This document shows, piece after piece, positions 49,876-58,391 of a stretch of 64,000 nucleotides of DNA (its first letter is position 1; each line of letters starts with the position of its first letter). Under the pieces are notes generated by a model. It saw nothing but the letters and a program-made list of their open reading frames with translations. It was not told the origin of the DNA and made no database searches. The stretch spans positions 124,001 to 188,000 of the forward strand of contig NZ_PEBD01000010.1 of NCBI RefSeq assembly GCF_002735905.1. Reading direction: 5' to 3'. This stretch comes from Williamsia muralis. Lineage in GTDB: Bacteria > Actinomycetota > Actinomycetes > Mycobacteriales > Mycobacteriaceae. The translations under genes were made by a program, and so were the position numbers.

Positions 49876-50955
49876 ATGAGCACACAGGAGGTCGAGCGGT
49901 CCGACGTGGCGTCGGAGAGCACCGTGGACCGGTTGCCGACGCCTTGGTGGCGCAATCTGCGGGTGTGGCGCTGGGTTGCGACAACCCTGTGGGTGGGCGT
50001 CGTCGTGGCGCATCTGATCTTCCTCGGCCTCGCGTTCGACCGGACCCGCTTGATCCTGCTGATGTGCCTGGGTCTGGCCGCAGCGAGTATCGGGCGGCGA
50101 CGGGTCACCACGGTGATCATCGATTGGCTCCCGTTCGCCGGGATACTCCTGCTCTACGACTTCACCCGGAACATCGCCCAGTGGATGGGGATGCCGACGC
50201 ACTGGTCGCTCGCCGCAGACTTCGACCACATGTTGTTCGGGGTGAATCCGACGGTGTGGTTGCAAGAACGTCTGAAGCAACCCGACACACCTTGGTGGGA
50301 GGTCTTCACCAGCGTCGTCTACATGTCGTACTTCATCATCCCGTATGCGGCTGCCGCAGTGTTGTGGCTGCGCAATCGCCACGCATGGCGACGGTACGCA
50401 GCCGGCTTCCTGATCATGACGTTCGTGGCCTTGGTGGGATACACCCTGCTGCCCGCCGCGCCCCCGTGGGCCGCCGCCCGGTGCACCTCGGAGCAGGTCG
50501 CGGACCATCCGCGCGCACCCGAATGCATGAATCAGCTCTACGCCGATGACGGCGGACTTCTCGGGGAGCTCGAGCCACAAAACGCCGGCGCCCAGCCCTA
50601 CGTCGAACGCATATCGGCGCGCGGGTGGGAAGTGCTCGACATCCACGCCGCGTCCAACCTCCTCCAGTTGGGTCAGGCGAAAGCAAATCTTGTTGCCGCG
50701 ATTCCGTCGTTGCATGCGGGGTTGACGATGTTCCTGGCGCTGTTCATGTGGCCTCGCGTGCGTGCACTCGGGCGAACGCTGTTCCTCGGCTACGCCGTTG
50801 CGATGGCCTTCACGTTGGTCTACACGGCCGAACACTATGTGCTCGACATCCTCCTCGGATGGGGGCTCGCTGCTGCTGTGGTGGTGGGCGTCGATGTTGT
50901 GGACAAGCGGTTGATCGCACGACGGAATCGATCGCCGGTCCCGCAGTCGGTGTGA
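49876..50955 (+). CDS. PAP2-family membrane phosphatase/inositol-phosphotransferase-like
   Basis: 359-residue polytopic membrane protein with about six hydrophobic segments. The active site shows PSLHAG (SxxH block) and AEHYVLDILLGW (His and Asp of the C3 motif), with LPAAPPWAA before it, as in the Aur1/inositolphosphorylceramide synthase branch of the PAP2 superfamily. It probably removes or transfers a phosphate head group of a lipid or polyprenol on the outer face of the membrane. The C-terminus (KRLIARRNRS) is basic. ATG follows ACGATGAGCACACAGGAGG context; upstream GTG-rich sequence is non-coding. Confidence 0.85.
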   Translation: MSTQEVERSDVASESTVDRLPTPWWRNLRVWRWVATTLWVGVVVAHLIFLGLAFDRTRLILLMCLGLAAASIGRRRVTTVIIDWLPFAGILLLYDFTRNIAQWMGMPTHWSLAADFDHMLFGVNPTVWLQERLKQPDTPWWEVFTSVVYMSYFIIPYAAAAVLWLRNRHAWRRYAAGFLIMTFVALVGYTLLPAAPPWAAARCTSEQVADHPRAPECMNQLYADDGGLLGELEPQNAGAQPYVERISARGWEVLDIHAASNLLQLGQAKANLVAAIPSLHAGLTMFLALFMWPRVRALGRTLFLGYAVAMAFTLVYTAEHYVLDILLGWGLAAAVVVGVDVVDKRLIARRNRSPVPQSV

Positions 50956-50990
50956 GTGGCGCGGCCGTTCGACAGCTCGAGGCGGCGGCC

Positions 50991-51959
50991 TCATGTGGCC
51001 ACTGAATCGATCACCGCGCGGACGGCCTCTTCGAGTTGGGTCAGGCCGGGTTCCTCGATGGGGTAGTGCCCGCAATTGGTAAGCCGGACAACGGTGTTCG
51101 GGCCTGGCACCGTCTCCAGGAACCGTTCGCTGAGCGCGACCGGGGTCCAGCGGTCGGCTCCCGGGTGTACCAGGGTGATCGGCGGACCGCCGTACTGTGC
51201 CGGTGCAGTGTGTCGGTAGGTGAACCAGTCGGAGAGGAATCCGAGCGGTACGCGACCGCCACCTCCTCGGGGGTCTGCCGCGCACAGCCGCGTCAGTTCA
51301 GGGCTGTTGCTCATGGCGCTCATCCGGGCCGGCCATCGAATCGGCACCATCACGTCGCCCGCCCATCGCGACAACAAGGGGAGAGTGTGTGGAGCGCTCA
51401 TGCCGAGAGGCGCCCAGCGGGATGCGGCTCCCCGAGCGGAGCGGTCCGTCGGGTCGAGCAGGCAGGTTGCAATCACACCGGCGGGAGCGTTTGTGCGACT
51501 GGCTGTTTCGTAGGCCAACATGCCGCCCATACTGGCGCCGAACAACACCAGGGGCCTCGGGTCGGCTCGGGTCTCCTCCGTCACGAAGTCGCACAGCAGA
51601 TCAACCCAGTCGCCGTAGCGCACCTTCGCGGGGTCGGCGGTCTCGGTGCGTCCGTACAGCGGAAGATCGAGTGCCAGGACGTCTGCGTCGCCGGGGGTCG
51701 CGACCGCAGTGAATGGCCACAGCGCACCCGAATGACCGCCGGCTCCGTGGATGACCAGCACTCGCGCCGGCGCGGACGGGTTTTCAGCCCTTGCCACGTG
51801 CACGTGGTGACGACCCCACGACCACCAGGTGGCGACCGGTGTCTGCATCGCCGTTCGATAGCGCTGCGGAAGGAATCGGGCGTATTCGGCGACGTCGCTA
51901 TATTCGACTTCGTTCATCTTCTGAGCATCAACGGAGGTCGAGGGCATGACAACTCGCAT
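50991..51959 (-). CDS. Alpha/beta hydrolase divergent from a TetR regulator
   Basis: About 322-residue alpha/beta-hydrolase. VLVIHGAGGHSGALWP (oxyanion side), LALDLPLYGRT, nucleophile elbow LFGASMGGMLA, acid near HPGADRWTP and His in TNCGHYPIEEPG. Substrate unknown. The start is uncertain: ATGs at 51959, 51947 and 51917 are in frame and none has a good Shine-Dalgarno; the last would leave a 51-bp promoter region before the divergent tetR gene. It is likely controlled by that regulator. Confidence 0.82.
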   Translation of the reverse strand: MRVVMPSTSVDAQKMNEVEYSDVAEYARFLPQRYRTAMQTPVATWWSWGRHHVHVARAENPSAPARVLVIHGAGGHSGALWPFTAVATPGDADVLALDLPLYGRTETADPAKVRYGDWVDLLCDFVTEETRADPRPLVLFGASMGGMLAYETASRTNAPAGVIATCLLDPTDRSARGAASRWAPLGMSAPHTLPLLSRWAGDVMVPIRWPARMSAMSNSPELTRLCAADPRGGGGRVPLGFLSDWFTYRHTAPAQYGGPPITLVHPGADRWTPVALSERFLETVPGPNTVVRLTNCGHYPIEEPGLTQLEEAVRAVIDSVAT

Positions 51960-51968
51960 TGAGGTCTC

Positions 51969-52574
51969 ATGAGCCGTGCCCGGAAAACGCCTGTTCAGGA
52001 CCGTTCTCGCTTCATGGTCGACGTGATCCTGGAGGCAGCTACTCGCGTTTTCGACAGCGAAGGTGCAGCGGGGACCACCAACCGCATCGCTGATGTGGCC
52101 GGAGTGTCGATCGGATCGCTGTACCAGTACTTCCCGAACAAGCACGCGATCATGGCCGCGCTGGCGTGGAGGCATCTCGAGGAGTCGCGGGCAGCCCTCA
52201 CGAAGCTGTGCGACCGCTTCGACACCACGGCGCCGAATCGCGCCGAGATGGTGACCACAATGGTCGAGATGGTGGTGCGGCTCAACGGCAGTCATCCCCG
52301 CACCTTTGCGGTTCTGCGTGAACACGCACCGCGAACTCCCGAGTTGGTCGAGGCGTTCACCGCCCTCACCGCTGACATGACCGCGCGACTCGTGCCGCAC
52401 CTCATCCGTACCGGCACACCATCTGCGGACGCCCCTCTGCAAGCCCGCCTGTTGGCGGCCTCCATCGACGGGCAAGTGCATCAAGTGATCGCGACCGCCG
52501 TCACTGCCGACGATCGAGAACGATTGTGCGCTGCCATCATTGCAGGTCTGATGGCGACCGAACGGTCGTTGTGA
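51969..52574 (+). CDS. TetR-family transcriptional regulator
   Basis: 201-residue repressor. The N-terminal helix-turn-helix is clear: ILEAATRVFDSEGAAGTTN, IADVAGVSIGSLYQYFPNKH. The C-terminal ligand-binding part is unassigned. Head-to-head with the hydrolase at 50991 with almost no gap, the usual layout for a TetR that controls its divergent neighbour and itself. The ligand is unknown. Confidence 0.9.
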   Translation: MSRARKTPVQDRSRFMVDVILEAATRVFDSEGAAGTTNRIADVAGVSIGSLYQYFPNKHAIMAALAWRHLEESRAALTKLCDRFDTTAPNRAEMVTTMVEMVVRLNGSHPRTFAVLREHAPRTPELVEAFTALTADMTARLVPHLIRTGTPSADAPLQARLLAASIDGQVHQVIATAVTADDRERLCAAIIAGLMATERSL

Positions 52575-52688
52575 TGCCGGCCAGGAGCGGCTGGTCAGCA
52601 CGCCCGAACGACCCTGGAGATCGACTTTCAGCCACATGAAGGTTGGACGCGGTCGGGTGTCGAAAGGATTCACCCAAACGATCTACAT

Positions 52689-52704
52689 ACGAACAGGTGT
52701 TCGA
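52689..52704 (+). promoter_or_regulatory. LexA (SOS) box
   Basis: ACGAAC-AGGT-GTTCGA matches the actinobacterial SOS box TCGAAC-N4-GTTCGA at 11 of 12 fixed bases. It lies about 130 nt upstream of the DUF222-HNH gene, inside a 258-bp gap without a gene. 13E12-family genes of M. tuberculosis are known to be LexA-regulated, which fits. Confidence 0.8.
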
Positions 52705-52783
52705 ATTGATAGCTTGGTGACAGCTGATCGTCCGCAAGACCTGACTCTGAGATACGTGTGACTACGCCACCATTGTGATCCGC

Positions 52784-52811
52784 TGTCCCAATGTTGTTGT
52801 CCCAGTGTTGT
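52784..52811 (+). repeat. Two 14-bp direct repeats before the HNH gene
   Basis: TGTCCCAATGTTGT followed immediately by TGTCCCAGTGTTGT, then the GGAGGGGG Shine-Dalgarno. One mismatch. Significance unknown. Confidence 0.6.
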
Positions 52812-52832
52812 TGTCGTGGAGGGGGTGTGGTG

Positions 52833-54074
52833 ATGGCTGTTGTTGATCTGGTTGATGAGGTCATCGGGGTGGGGTTTCCTGATGATCCGGCCGGGGTGGT
52901 GGCGGTGGTGAAAGATCTGATCACCGTGCGCAATGCCGTGGACGCGCGGTTGGCGGCGGGTGCGGCGATCATCGACCGGCTCGGTGTCGCCAAGCGTATC
53001 GGGTCGACAACGTCAAAGCTGTTGCAGGCCAACGGTGCTACTCCTGGGGCGGCGGCGCGGTGGTTACGCATCGGCACCGGGCTGGCAGGCTTGGACCGTA
53101 CGGCCGGATACTTTCGGGACGGGTTCCTGTCCGCTGAGCATGTCGATGCGGTGGTCCGGGGTATCGGCCATGTTCGGGGCCGCGTGGTGGGTGTGATGAG
53201 CGATGAGTTCCGGGGTGAGGTCGAGCGGAAACTGGTCGCTCATGCGGTCTCTGGTGCACCACCGGCGGAGATCGGGCGGATCGCCCGGGCCGTGGGTAAC
53301 GAGGTCGCCGGAGAACAGGGTGGGGTGCCGGCCGCCGAGGACGTTTCGTTGAACACTTTGGACTATGCGGTCACCACAGATGGTCGGTTGTCGGGCACGT
53401 TTGATGTGGATGCGGTGACCGGCGAGAAGATGATGTCCGCCCTCGACGTGTGGTCCAGACCCCGGCCCGAACCCGACGGCAGCGCAGATATCCGCACACC
53501 GTCGCAACGACGAGCTGATGCTCTGCATCAACTCCTCGACTGCGGTGGCGGTGGGCAGGGCTGGGTGTCAGCGCCGAGAACGGAAGTCATGGTGACGTTT
53601 CCGGCTGATCATCCCGACCGGGCGTCACTGCGGTGGATGGGTCCGGTCACCGAAGCGACCGCGGCCGCAGCTGCGTGTGATGCCAGCATCACCTCGATCA
53701 CCCTGGATGGGCAGCAGGTGCCGATTGATTTGAGTCCACCCCGACGCCTGTTTACCGGGCCTGTGCGTAAAGCGATCTTGCTTCGCGATACCTGCTGCAT
53801 CAAGTGTGGGGCGCCGGCGACCTGGTCGGACTGTCACCACATCGTGCACTGGACTGACGGAGGACCCACGATCCTGGGTAACGGCTGCCTGCTCTGCCGG
53901 ACCTGCCATCGGGCCGTGCATCACACCGACTGGGAGATCACTATGGGCCTCGACGGACACCCCTGGCTCATCCCACCCGCCGACATCGACCCCACCCGAC
54001 AACCACTACCGGCCTACAACCGCCGAACCCGCACCCTCGCAGCCTGCTCAGGCTGCCCGACTCGGACTGCTTGA
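52833..54074 (+). CDS. DUF222-HNH endonuclease, 13E12 repeat family
   Basis: 413-residue protein. The N-terminal two thirds are the DUF222 region (LQANGATPGAAARWLRIGTGL, DRTAGYFRDGFLSAEHVDAV). The C-terminus holds a zinc/HNH nuclease module: RDTCCIKCGAP, then CHHIVHWTDGGPT and CLLCRTCHRAVHH. The family is multi-copy in Mycobacteriales and DNA-damage induced in M. tuberculosis. ATG 52833 follows GGAGGGGG by 7 nt; in-frame starts at 52791 to 52830 are less likely. A LexA box upstream predicts SOS induction. Its true biological role is unknown. Confidence 0.9.
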   Translation: MAVVDLVDEVIGVGFPDDPAGVVAVVKDLITVRNAVDARLAAGAAIIDRLGVAKRIGSTTSKLLQANGATPGAAARWLRIGTGLAGLDRTAGYFRDGFLSAEHVDAVVRGIGHVRGRVVGVMSDEFRGEVERKLVAHAVSGAPPAEIGRIARAVGNEVAGEQGGVPAAEDVSLNTLDYAVTTDGRLSGTFDVDAVTGEKMMSALDVWSRPRPEPDGSADIRTPSQRRADALHQLLDCGGGGQGWVSAPRTEVMVTFPADHPDRASLRWMGPVTEATAAAAACDASITSITLDGQQVPIDLSPPRRLFTGPVRKAILLRDTCCIKCGAPATWSDCHHIVHWTDGGPTILGNGCLLCRTCHRAVHHTDWEITMGLDGHPWLIPPADIDPTRQPLPAYNRRTRTLAACSGCPTRTA

Positions 54075-54299
54075 CGCACGCTAACCAGCACACCACCGCA
54101 CCCGACACATCGACGGGACCGCGGACGCACCCTGACAACTCCATAGTGTGAACGGCCGTCGTGTTCAAGGGCCGGGCGGTATTTCATGGTCGAGCCGTGG
54201 AGAAGATCTGGTCGTGGAGAAGATCTGGCCGTGGAGAAGGTTGGACTGTGGGAAGGGTCGGCCGTGTTCAGGGTCGGCAGTGGAAGGTTCGGGACCCGG
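54075..54299. other. Non-coding gap with a 17-bp tandem repeat
   Basis: 225 bp between the HNH gene and the convergent DMT-like gene. I see no convincing gene. It contains GTGGAGAAGATCTGGYC at 54197-54213 and 54214-54230, with a third partial copy to about 54240, suggesting slippage-type sequence. The first part is C-rich. Confidence 0.55.
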
Positions 54300-55397
54300 T
54301 CAGGTAGTCCGTCGGCTGCGTTGGCTGTGCGACCGATCTGTCCGCTCTGGCCGGTTTGGCTCATTCGGCACGTTGCCTTGATCTGGTCCGTCCGTTGGAG
54401 AGGTCATCGGCGGGGTGTGCGAATCGCCCTTGCCAAAGTCGTCCCCGGTGCCGAGGCTGTCCGCGTTGCCACGTTTACGCAGCCGCCAGCCGCCGTTGTC
54501 CGTGTCGGATTCGCCGAAGTGGTCGGCGTCCACGGAGCTGTACAACGCAACCAGGACTGCACCCACCACCGCGCCGATGAACCCGATGACGGCAAGCCAG
54601 CCCAAGCCGGGCTTTGCGCTGTCGTTGAGGAAGACCACGCCGATGATGCCGGGGCCTGCCGTCTCGCCGACCACGAGCACGGCGGTGACGCCGTTGACCT
54701 GACCGAGCTGCAAGGCGACGGTGTGGACGTAGAAGCCGACTGCACCGGCGATCGCGATGGTCCACGCCGCGGGGTCGGTGAGGAGGGTGACGATGTCGAA
54801 CGGATCGATTCCGCGCAGGATGCGGACCGAGATCGCGATGACACCGAACAGCAGGCCGGCGGCAGCACCGCCGACAATCGCGCCACGCTTGCCGAGCTTG
54901 TAGACCGCGAGCAACGCCAGTCCGGCCAGAACGCAGGTGGCGAACAACAGGCCGTAGTGGAAGCTGCGCTGTTCGCCGCCGCCGCCTTCATGCGACGACG
55001 ACAACCCGAGCGCACACAGTGACGCCACCACCACGCACATCGCGACCCAGTCGCGACCGTGTAGTCGAATGCCCAGCACAGCGGTGCCGACGAGGGCGGT
55101 GACGATGAGGTTGGCCGAGACGATCGTCTGCGACAGAAAGAGAGGAAGGAACCGGGCGGCCACCGCGCCGGCGCCGAAGCCGATCACCACCAGCGACGTG
55201 CCGAGGATGAACTCGCGGGTCTTGAAAGTGTCGACCGTCGAGGAAACCGAGGGGCCACCTTCGGTGGTCAGCTGGTGTTCTCTGTCGTGCTCGCGAGCGG
55301 CAACTGCCGCCTTGCGGGCCCCGAGGGCGCGCAACACGGTCGACAGACCGTAGGCCACGGCCGCCGCACTGGCGAACAAGACACCGATCAGGAACAC
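54300..55397 (-). CDS. DMT-superfamily-like multi-pass membrane protein
   Basis: 365-residue membrane protein with about nine to ten hydrophobic helices. They start at the N-terminus (FLIGVLFASAAAVAYGLSTVL) and include LPLFLSQTIVSANLIVTALVG and VNGVTAVLVVGETAGPGIIG, in the layout of EamA/DMT transporters. A charged loop of about 40 residues follows the first helix. The C-terminal 60 to 70 residues are hydrophilic and low-complexity. GTG start with GGAGGG 6 nt upstream. It is divergent from the ATP-grasp gene across 118 bp, so a transport role for that ligase's product or substrate is possible but only a guess. Confidence 0.82.
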   Translation of the reverse strand: MFLIGVLFASAAAVAYGLSTVLRALGARKAAVAAREHDREHQLTTEGGPSVSSTVDTFKTREFILGTSLVVIGFGAGAVAARFLPLFLSQTIVSANLIVTALVGTAVLGIRLHGRDWVAMCVVVASLCALGLSSSHEGGGGEQRSFHYGLLFATCVLAGLALLAVYKLGKRGAIVGGAAAGLLFGVIAISVRILRGIDPFDIVTLLTDPAAWTIAIAGAVGFYVHTVALQLGQVNGVTAVLVVGETAGPGIIGVVFLNDSAKPGLGWLAVIGFIGAVVGAVLVALYSSVDADHFGESDTDNGGWRLRKRGNADSLGTGDDFGKGDSHTPPMTSPTDGPDQGNVPNEPNRPERTDRSHSQRSRRTT

Positions 55398-55515
55398 CCC
55401 GACACCCTCCGTCGCCGCCCGGAATATTCGAGGCCCACCCGGCGCCTGTCCGACGGCGAATATAAGCTACCATGTCGCTGGTGAAAGCCATTCTTCGGTT
55501 CGGCAGCGAGGCACG

Positions 55516-56682
55516 ATGACCACTCGCAGCGGAAAAAATGTTCTCATCACTTTCGGGCGTTCATTTCTCACCCTCGATCTCGCCAGATTGATGAATGCCG
55601 GCGGGCACAATGTATTCATCGCCGATTCGATTCCATTTCCCATCACACGATTCTCGAATTCCGTGCAAAAGGTCTTCCGGGTTCCACGGCCCAAGTTCGA
55701 GCCACGCGAATACGTGGACGAAATCGCGCGTATTGTCCGGGCCGAATCGATCGACCTCGTCATACCGATTCACGAAGAGACCGACATCCTCGCGATGGCG
55801 CAGGATCAGTTCCCGCCCGAGTGTCGCCTGCTGCTGTCCGATTTCCTGACGGAAAACCGGCTGCACAACAAATACGAGTACCAAGTGCTGCTGGAGACCT
55901 TGGGCGTGCCCACCCTGAAGTACGCACAGGTTCGCGATGAGGCCGAGTTGGCCGCGCTGGATTTCGAAAGTCCATTTGCGCTGAAGCAGGTTTACTCGCG
56001 AGGTTCACAGCAGGTTTATAAAGTGAATCCCGGGGAAGTACCCGACGGTCTCACATTTGATCCGCTTAATCCGTGGCTGGCGCAGGAGTGGCTCAAAGGT
56101 GATAAGTACTGCACCTATTCGGTGTGCCACGAGGGCAGGGTTTACGCGCATGCAATCTACCCTGTGCGATATGCAATCAATGGTCAGTCGTGCCTCAGTT
56201 ACGAACCGGTGGAACATTCGGGAATAACCGACTGGGTGACCGAACGGGTGAAAGAAATCAATTTCACCGGTCAAATCGGATTCGACTTCATTGAACACCC
56301 GGAGCGGGGGTTGTTCACCATTGAATGCAACCCGCGTTCCACAAGTGGCATCTTGATGTTCGAACCCCATAACAGAGTCGACCGCGCATTCTTCGGCGAG
56401 AATGACGACGTGATCACCCCTGATCCCGACGTTCGCAAAATGGTCGGACCGGGAATGCTCCTCTACGGCTGGCGCAAATCTGCACTCGAGGGCAACACGC
56501 TGCGCGGCTTCGCTCGGGATTTCCGCCATACGGACGAGATCATCACCCGACGCGACGACATCGGTCCTTTTTTGGGCATCCCCTTCGCCTTGAGCAATAT
56601 CCTCACGAACTCACTCAAGTATCGCGTGGGTTTGGCGGAAGGTTTCATGCACGACCATGAATGGGACGGCGAGCAGATCTGA
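55516..56682 (+). CDS. ATP-grasp ligase, orphan
   Basis: 388-residue ATP-grasp-fold ligase. An N-terminal Rossmann-like segment NVLITFGRSFLTLDLARLMN leads to LVIPIHEETDILAM, the ATP-grasp A domain from TENRLHNKYEYQVLLETLGVPT with FALKQVYSRGSQQVYKV, WLAQEWLKGDKYC, and metal ligands in IGFDFIEHPERGLFTIECNPRS (split here by Glu and Asn). It should join a carboxylate to an amine with ATP; the partners are unknown. Codons are visibly AT-richer (AAA, TTT, ATT) than in flanking genes, hinting at transfer. A TATAA-like element sits about 50 nt upstream. Confidence 0.85.
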   Translation: MTTRSGKNVLITFGRSFLTLDLARLMNAGGHNVFIADSIPFPITRFSNSVQKVFRVPRPKFEPREYVDEIARIVRAESIDLVIPIHEETDILAMAQDQFPPECRLLLSDFLTENRLHNKYEYQVLLETLGVPTLKYAQVRDEAELAALDFESPFALKQVYSRGSQQVYKVNPGEVPDGLTFDPLNPWLAQEWLKGDKYCTYSVCHEGRVYAHAIYPVRYAINGQSCLSYEPVEHSGITDWVTERVKEINFTGQIGFDFIEHPERGLFTIECNPRSTSGILMFEPHNRVDRAFFGENDDVITPDPDVRKMVGPGMLLYGWRKSALEGNTLRGFARDFRHTDEIITRRDDIGPFLGIPFALSNILTNSLKYRVGLAEGFMHDHEWDGEQI

Positions 56683-56686
56683 TCGG

Positions 56687-56710
56687 GCCGTCAGCCTGCG
56701 TGCTGACGGC
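56687..56710. terminator. Hairpin between convergent ATP-grasp and hydrolase genes
   Basis: GCCGTCAGC-CTGCGT-GCTGACGGC: perfect 9-bp stem, 5 nt after the ATP-grasp stop and overlapping the last codons of the hydrolase on the other strand. No T-run. Confidence 0.65.
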
Positions 56711-57527
56711 AGAACTCGACGATCCGCTCGACGCTGTCACCTGGACCGGTGAACAACCCGCCATGGCCCGCGCCGTCGATCTGGACGAACGCCGAACCGG
56801 GAATGCGGGCCGCAGTCGCTCGAGACAACTCGGGCGGGAAGAACAGGTCGTGTTCGAAGGCCAGCACCAGGGTCGGCACATCGATGGCGGCCAGGTGCTC
56901 GGGCAGCGGCTCGCCGGACTTGATCCACTCGTACGACGCGGTCAGCTGGCCGGTGAAGCCGTCCGGGCTCGCCCAGCCTCCATCGGAACCGCTGAGCATG
57001 TCCCGCCAGCCGGACACGGTGGCCGGGTCCTGCAGCAACGTGGTGTGCAACGTGGTCATCAGTTGCTCGAAAACCAATACTGCCCGGGGTATCTCGCCGA
57101 TCTGCTCGATCAGGCTCAGCTCCATCTCGCCGACGAGTGCACCGATCGGGCTGGGCTGTAGTCCGGCGAAAAGGACTGCAGCCTTGACCAATTCGGGGCG
57201 GCTGCGCAGCATGGCCTGAGTTGTGTAGCAGCCCATCGAATATCCGATGACGAGTGCGTCGTCGACGCCGAAATGGTCGAGGAGTGACGCGGCGTCGTCA
57301 GCCAGGTCGGCCACCGAGTACGGCGAAGGCGGCGCCGAGGACGGAGCCAGGCCACGAGCGTTGTAACTGATCACGGTGAATCCGGCGTCCGCGAGGGCCG
57401 GGGCGAGGCCGCAGATGTCCCACACCATAGACGGCATCCCCAGGCCGCCGTTGAGCAGCACAACCGGTCCTTCTCCGACCTTGGTCACGCCCAGTTCGGT
57501 CCCGTTCGCCAGCGTTATCGCGTCCAT
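56691..57527 (-). CDS. Alpha/beta hydrolase, last gene of the GntR operon
   Basis: 278-residue alpha/beta-hydrolase. VVLLNGGLGMPSMVWD, VISYNARGLAPSS, nucleophile elbow VIGYSMGCYTTQA, acid near LAFEHDLFFPPE and His in DGAGHGGLF. The haloperoxidase/esterase-like layout does not reveal the substrate. ATG 57527 is preceded by GGAAAGGG; upstream in-frame sequence to 57890 lies inside the neighbouring gene. It trails the thioesterase by 35 nt, so probably the same operon. Confidence 0.85.
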   Translation of the reverse strand: MDAITLANGTELGVTKVGEGPVVLLNGGLGMPSMVWDICGLAPALADAGFTVISYNARGLAPSSAPPSPYSVADLADDAASLLDHFGVDDALVIGYSMGCYTTQAMLRSRPELVKAAVLFAGLQPSPIGALVGEMELSLIEQIGEIPRAVLVFEQLMTTLHTTLLQDPATVSGWRDMLSGSDGGWASPDGFTGQLTASYEWIKSGEPLPEHLAAIDVPTLVLAFEHDLFFPPELSRATAARIPGSAFVQIDGAGHGGLFTGPGDSVERIVEFCRQHAG

Positions 57528-57562
57528 GACCGGCCCTTTCCCATCGCAACCCAGGACATGGT

Positions 57563-58378
57563 TTATACCAAGCGGGATCTGCTCGCGAAGTCGATCTGCG
57601 CAGCTGGGTTGCTGACCGCTGTGACCATCCCGGTTCCGTAAGGGCCCTTCCGGTCGTACAGGGTGGCGGTTCCCACCGAAATCCCGTCGGCGGTGATGTG
57701 GCTGTCCGCCTCGATGCCGAGCTCGGCGCCCTCGGGCATGCGCGACAACGCCATGGTGAGGTCGCAGTTGATGTAGCCGATTCCGTCGGTGCCCAGGTTG
57801 GTGACAAGACTGGTCGACTCCGCGGACTGCACCGCGTGGACAAACGGTGAGGCGGGCTCGTTCGGCAGCACGGGCATCGCGGTGCTCCACGCTCGTTTGC
57901 GCGAGGCATTCTGGTGGCTACCGATATCCCGTGTCCAGTCGGCGTCGCCTGACTGTAGCCACGGGTGTCGAAGCGTGATGTCCTCCGACTCGTCGGTCGG
58001 CGGGGTGAAGGTGCCCGACGGTTGCCATTCGGCGCCGGGGGGCGGCGCCGAACGTCGCAGGAACACAGCCGTGGCACGTGCGACGGTGACGTCGTCCTGC
58101 CGGACCTCGGCATCGGCGACGATGATTCGCCGACCCGAGCGGACCAGCGACGTGGTGACAACCGTGGGCCGGTTCCGGGCCGCCTTGAACAGGTCGATCG
58201 TGATCCGCGCGGGCACGAAGTCCGGATCGGCGAACTCGCGCTCGATGGCGCGGGCCGCCACAGCACAGACGGCCGGGCCGTTCAGTTGATCCGGGCCCCA
58301 GGCGCTGCTGGACCACTTGGTCGGTATCAGCGTGCTGTCGTCGTCACCGGGAACAAAAAAGCTACGAGGTTCGGGCAC
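57563..58378 (-). CDS. Acyl-CoA thioesterase-like (TesB/double hotdog) protein
   Basis: About 271 residues, in two hotdog-like halves: the N-terminal KWSSSAWGPDQLNGPAVCAV and VPARITIDLFKAARN with VTVARATAVFLR, and the C-terminal LGTDGIGYINCDLTMALSRM with SHITADGISVGTATLYDRKG. This is the pattern of the thioesterase-like family with TesB. It likely hydrolyses an acyl-CoA. I use GTG 58378; a TTG at 58411 would overlap the MFS gene. It lies between the MFS and hydrolase genes on the same strand. Confidence 0.78.
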   Translation of the reverse strand: MPEPRSFFVPGDDDSTLIPTKWSSSAWGPDQLNGPAVCAVAARAIEREFADPDFVPARITIDLFKAARNRPTVVTTSLVRSGRRIIVADAEVRQDDVTVARATAVFLRRSAPPPGAEWQPSGTFTPPTDESEDITLRHPWLQSGDADWTRDIGSHQNASRKRAWSTAMPVLPNEPASPFVHAVQSAESTSLVTNLGTDGIGYINCDLTMALSRMPEGAELGIEADSHITADGISVGTATLYDRKGPYGTGMVTAVSNPAAQIDFASRSRLV

Positions 58379-58391
58379 GAGATCGATAGTG

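Noticed and set aside
54186-55022. Plus-strand open frame of 278 codons
   Set aside because: It runs antisense to the DMT-like gene with a low-complexity Asp/Arg/Gly-rich product; the minus-strand frame has clear membrane helices and a Shine-Dalgarno.
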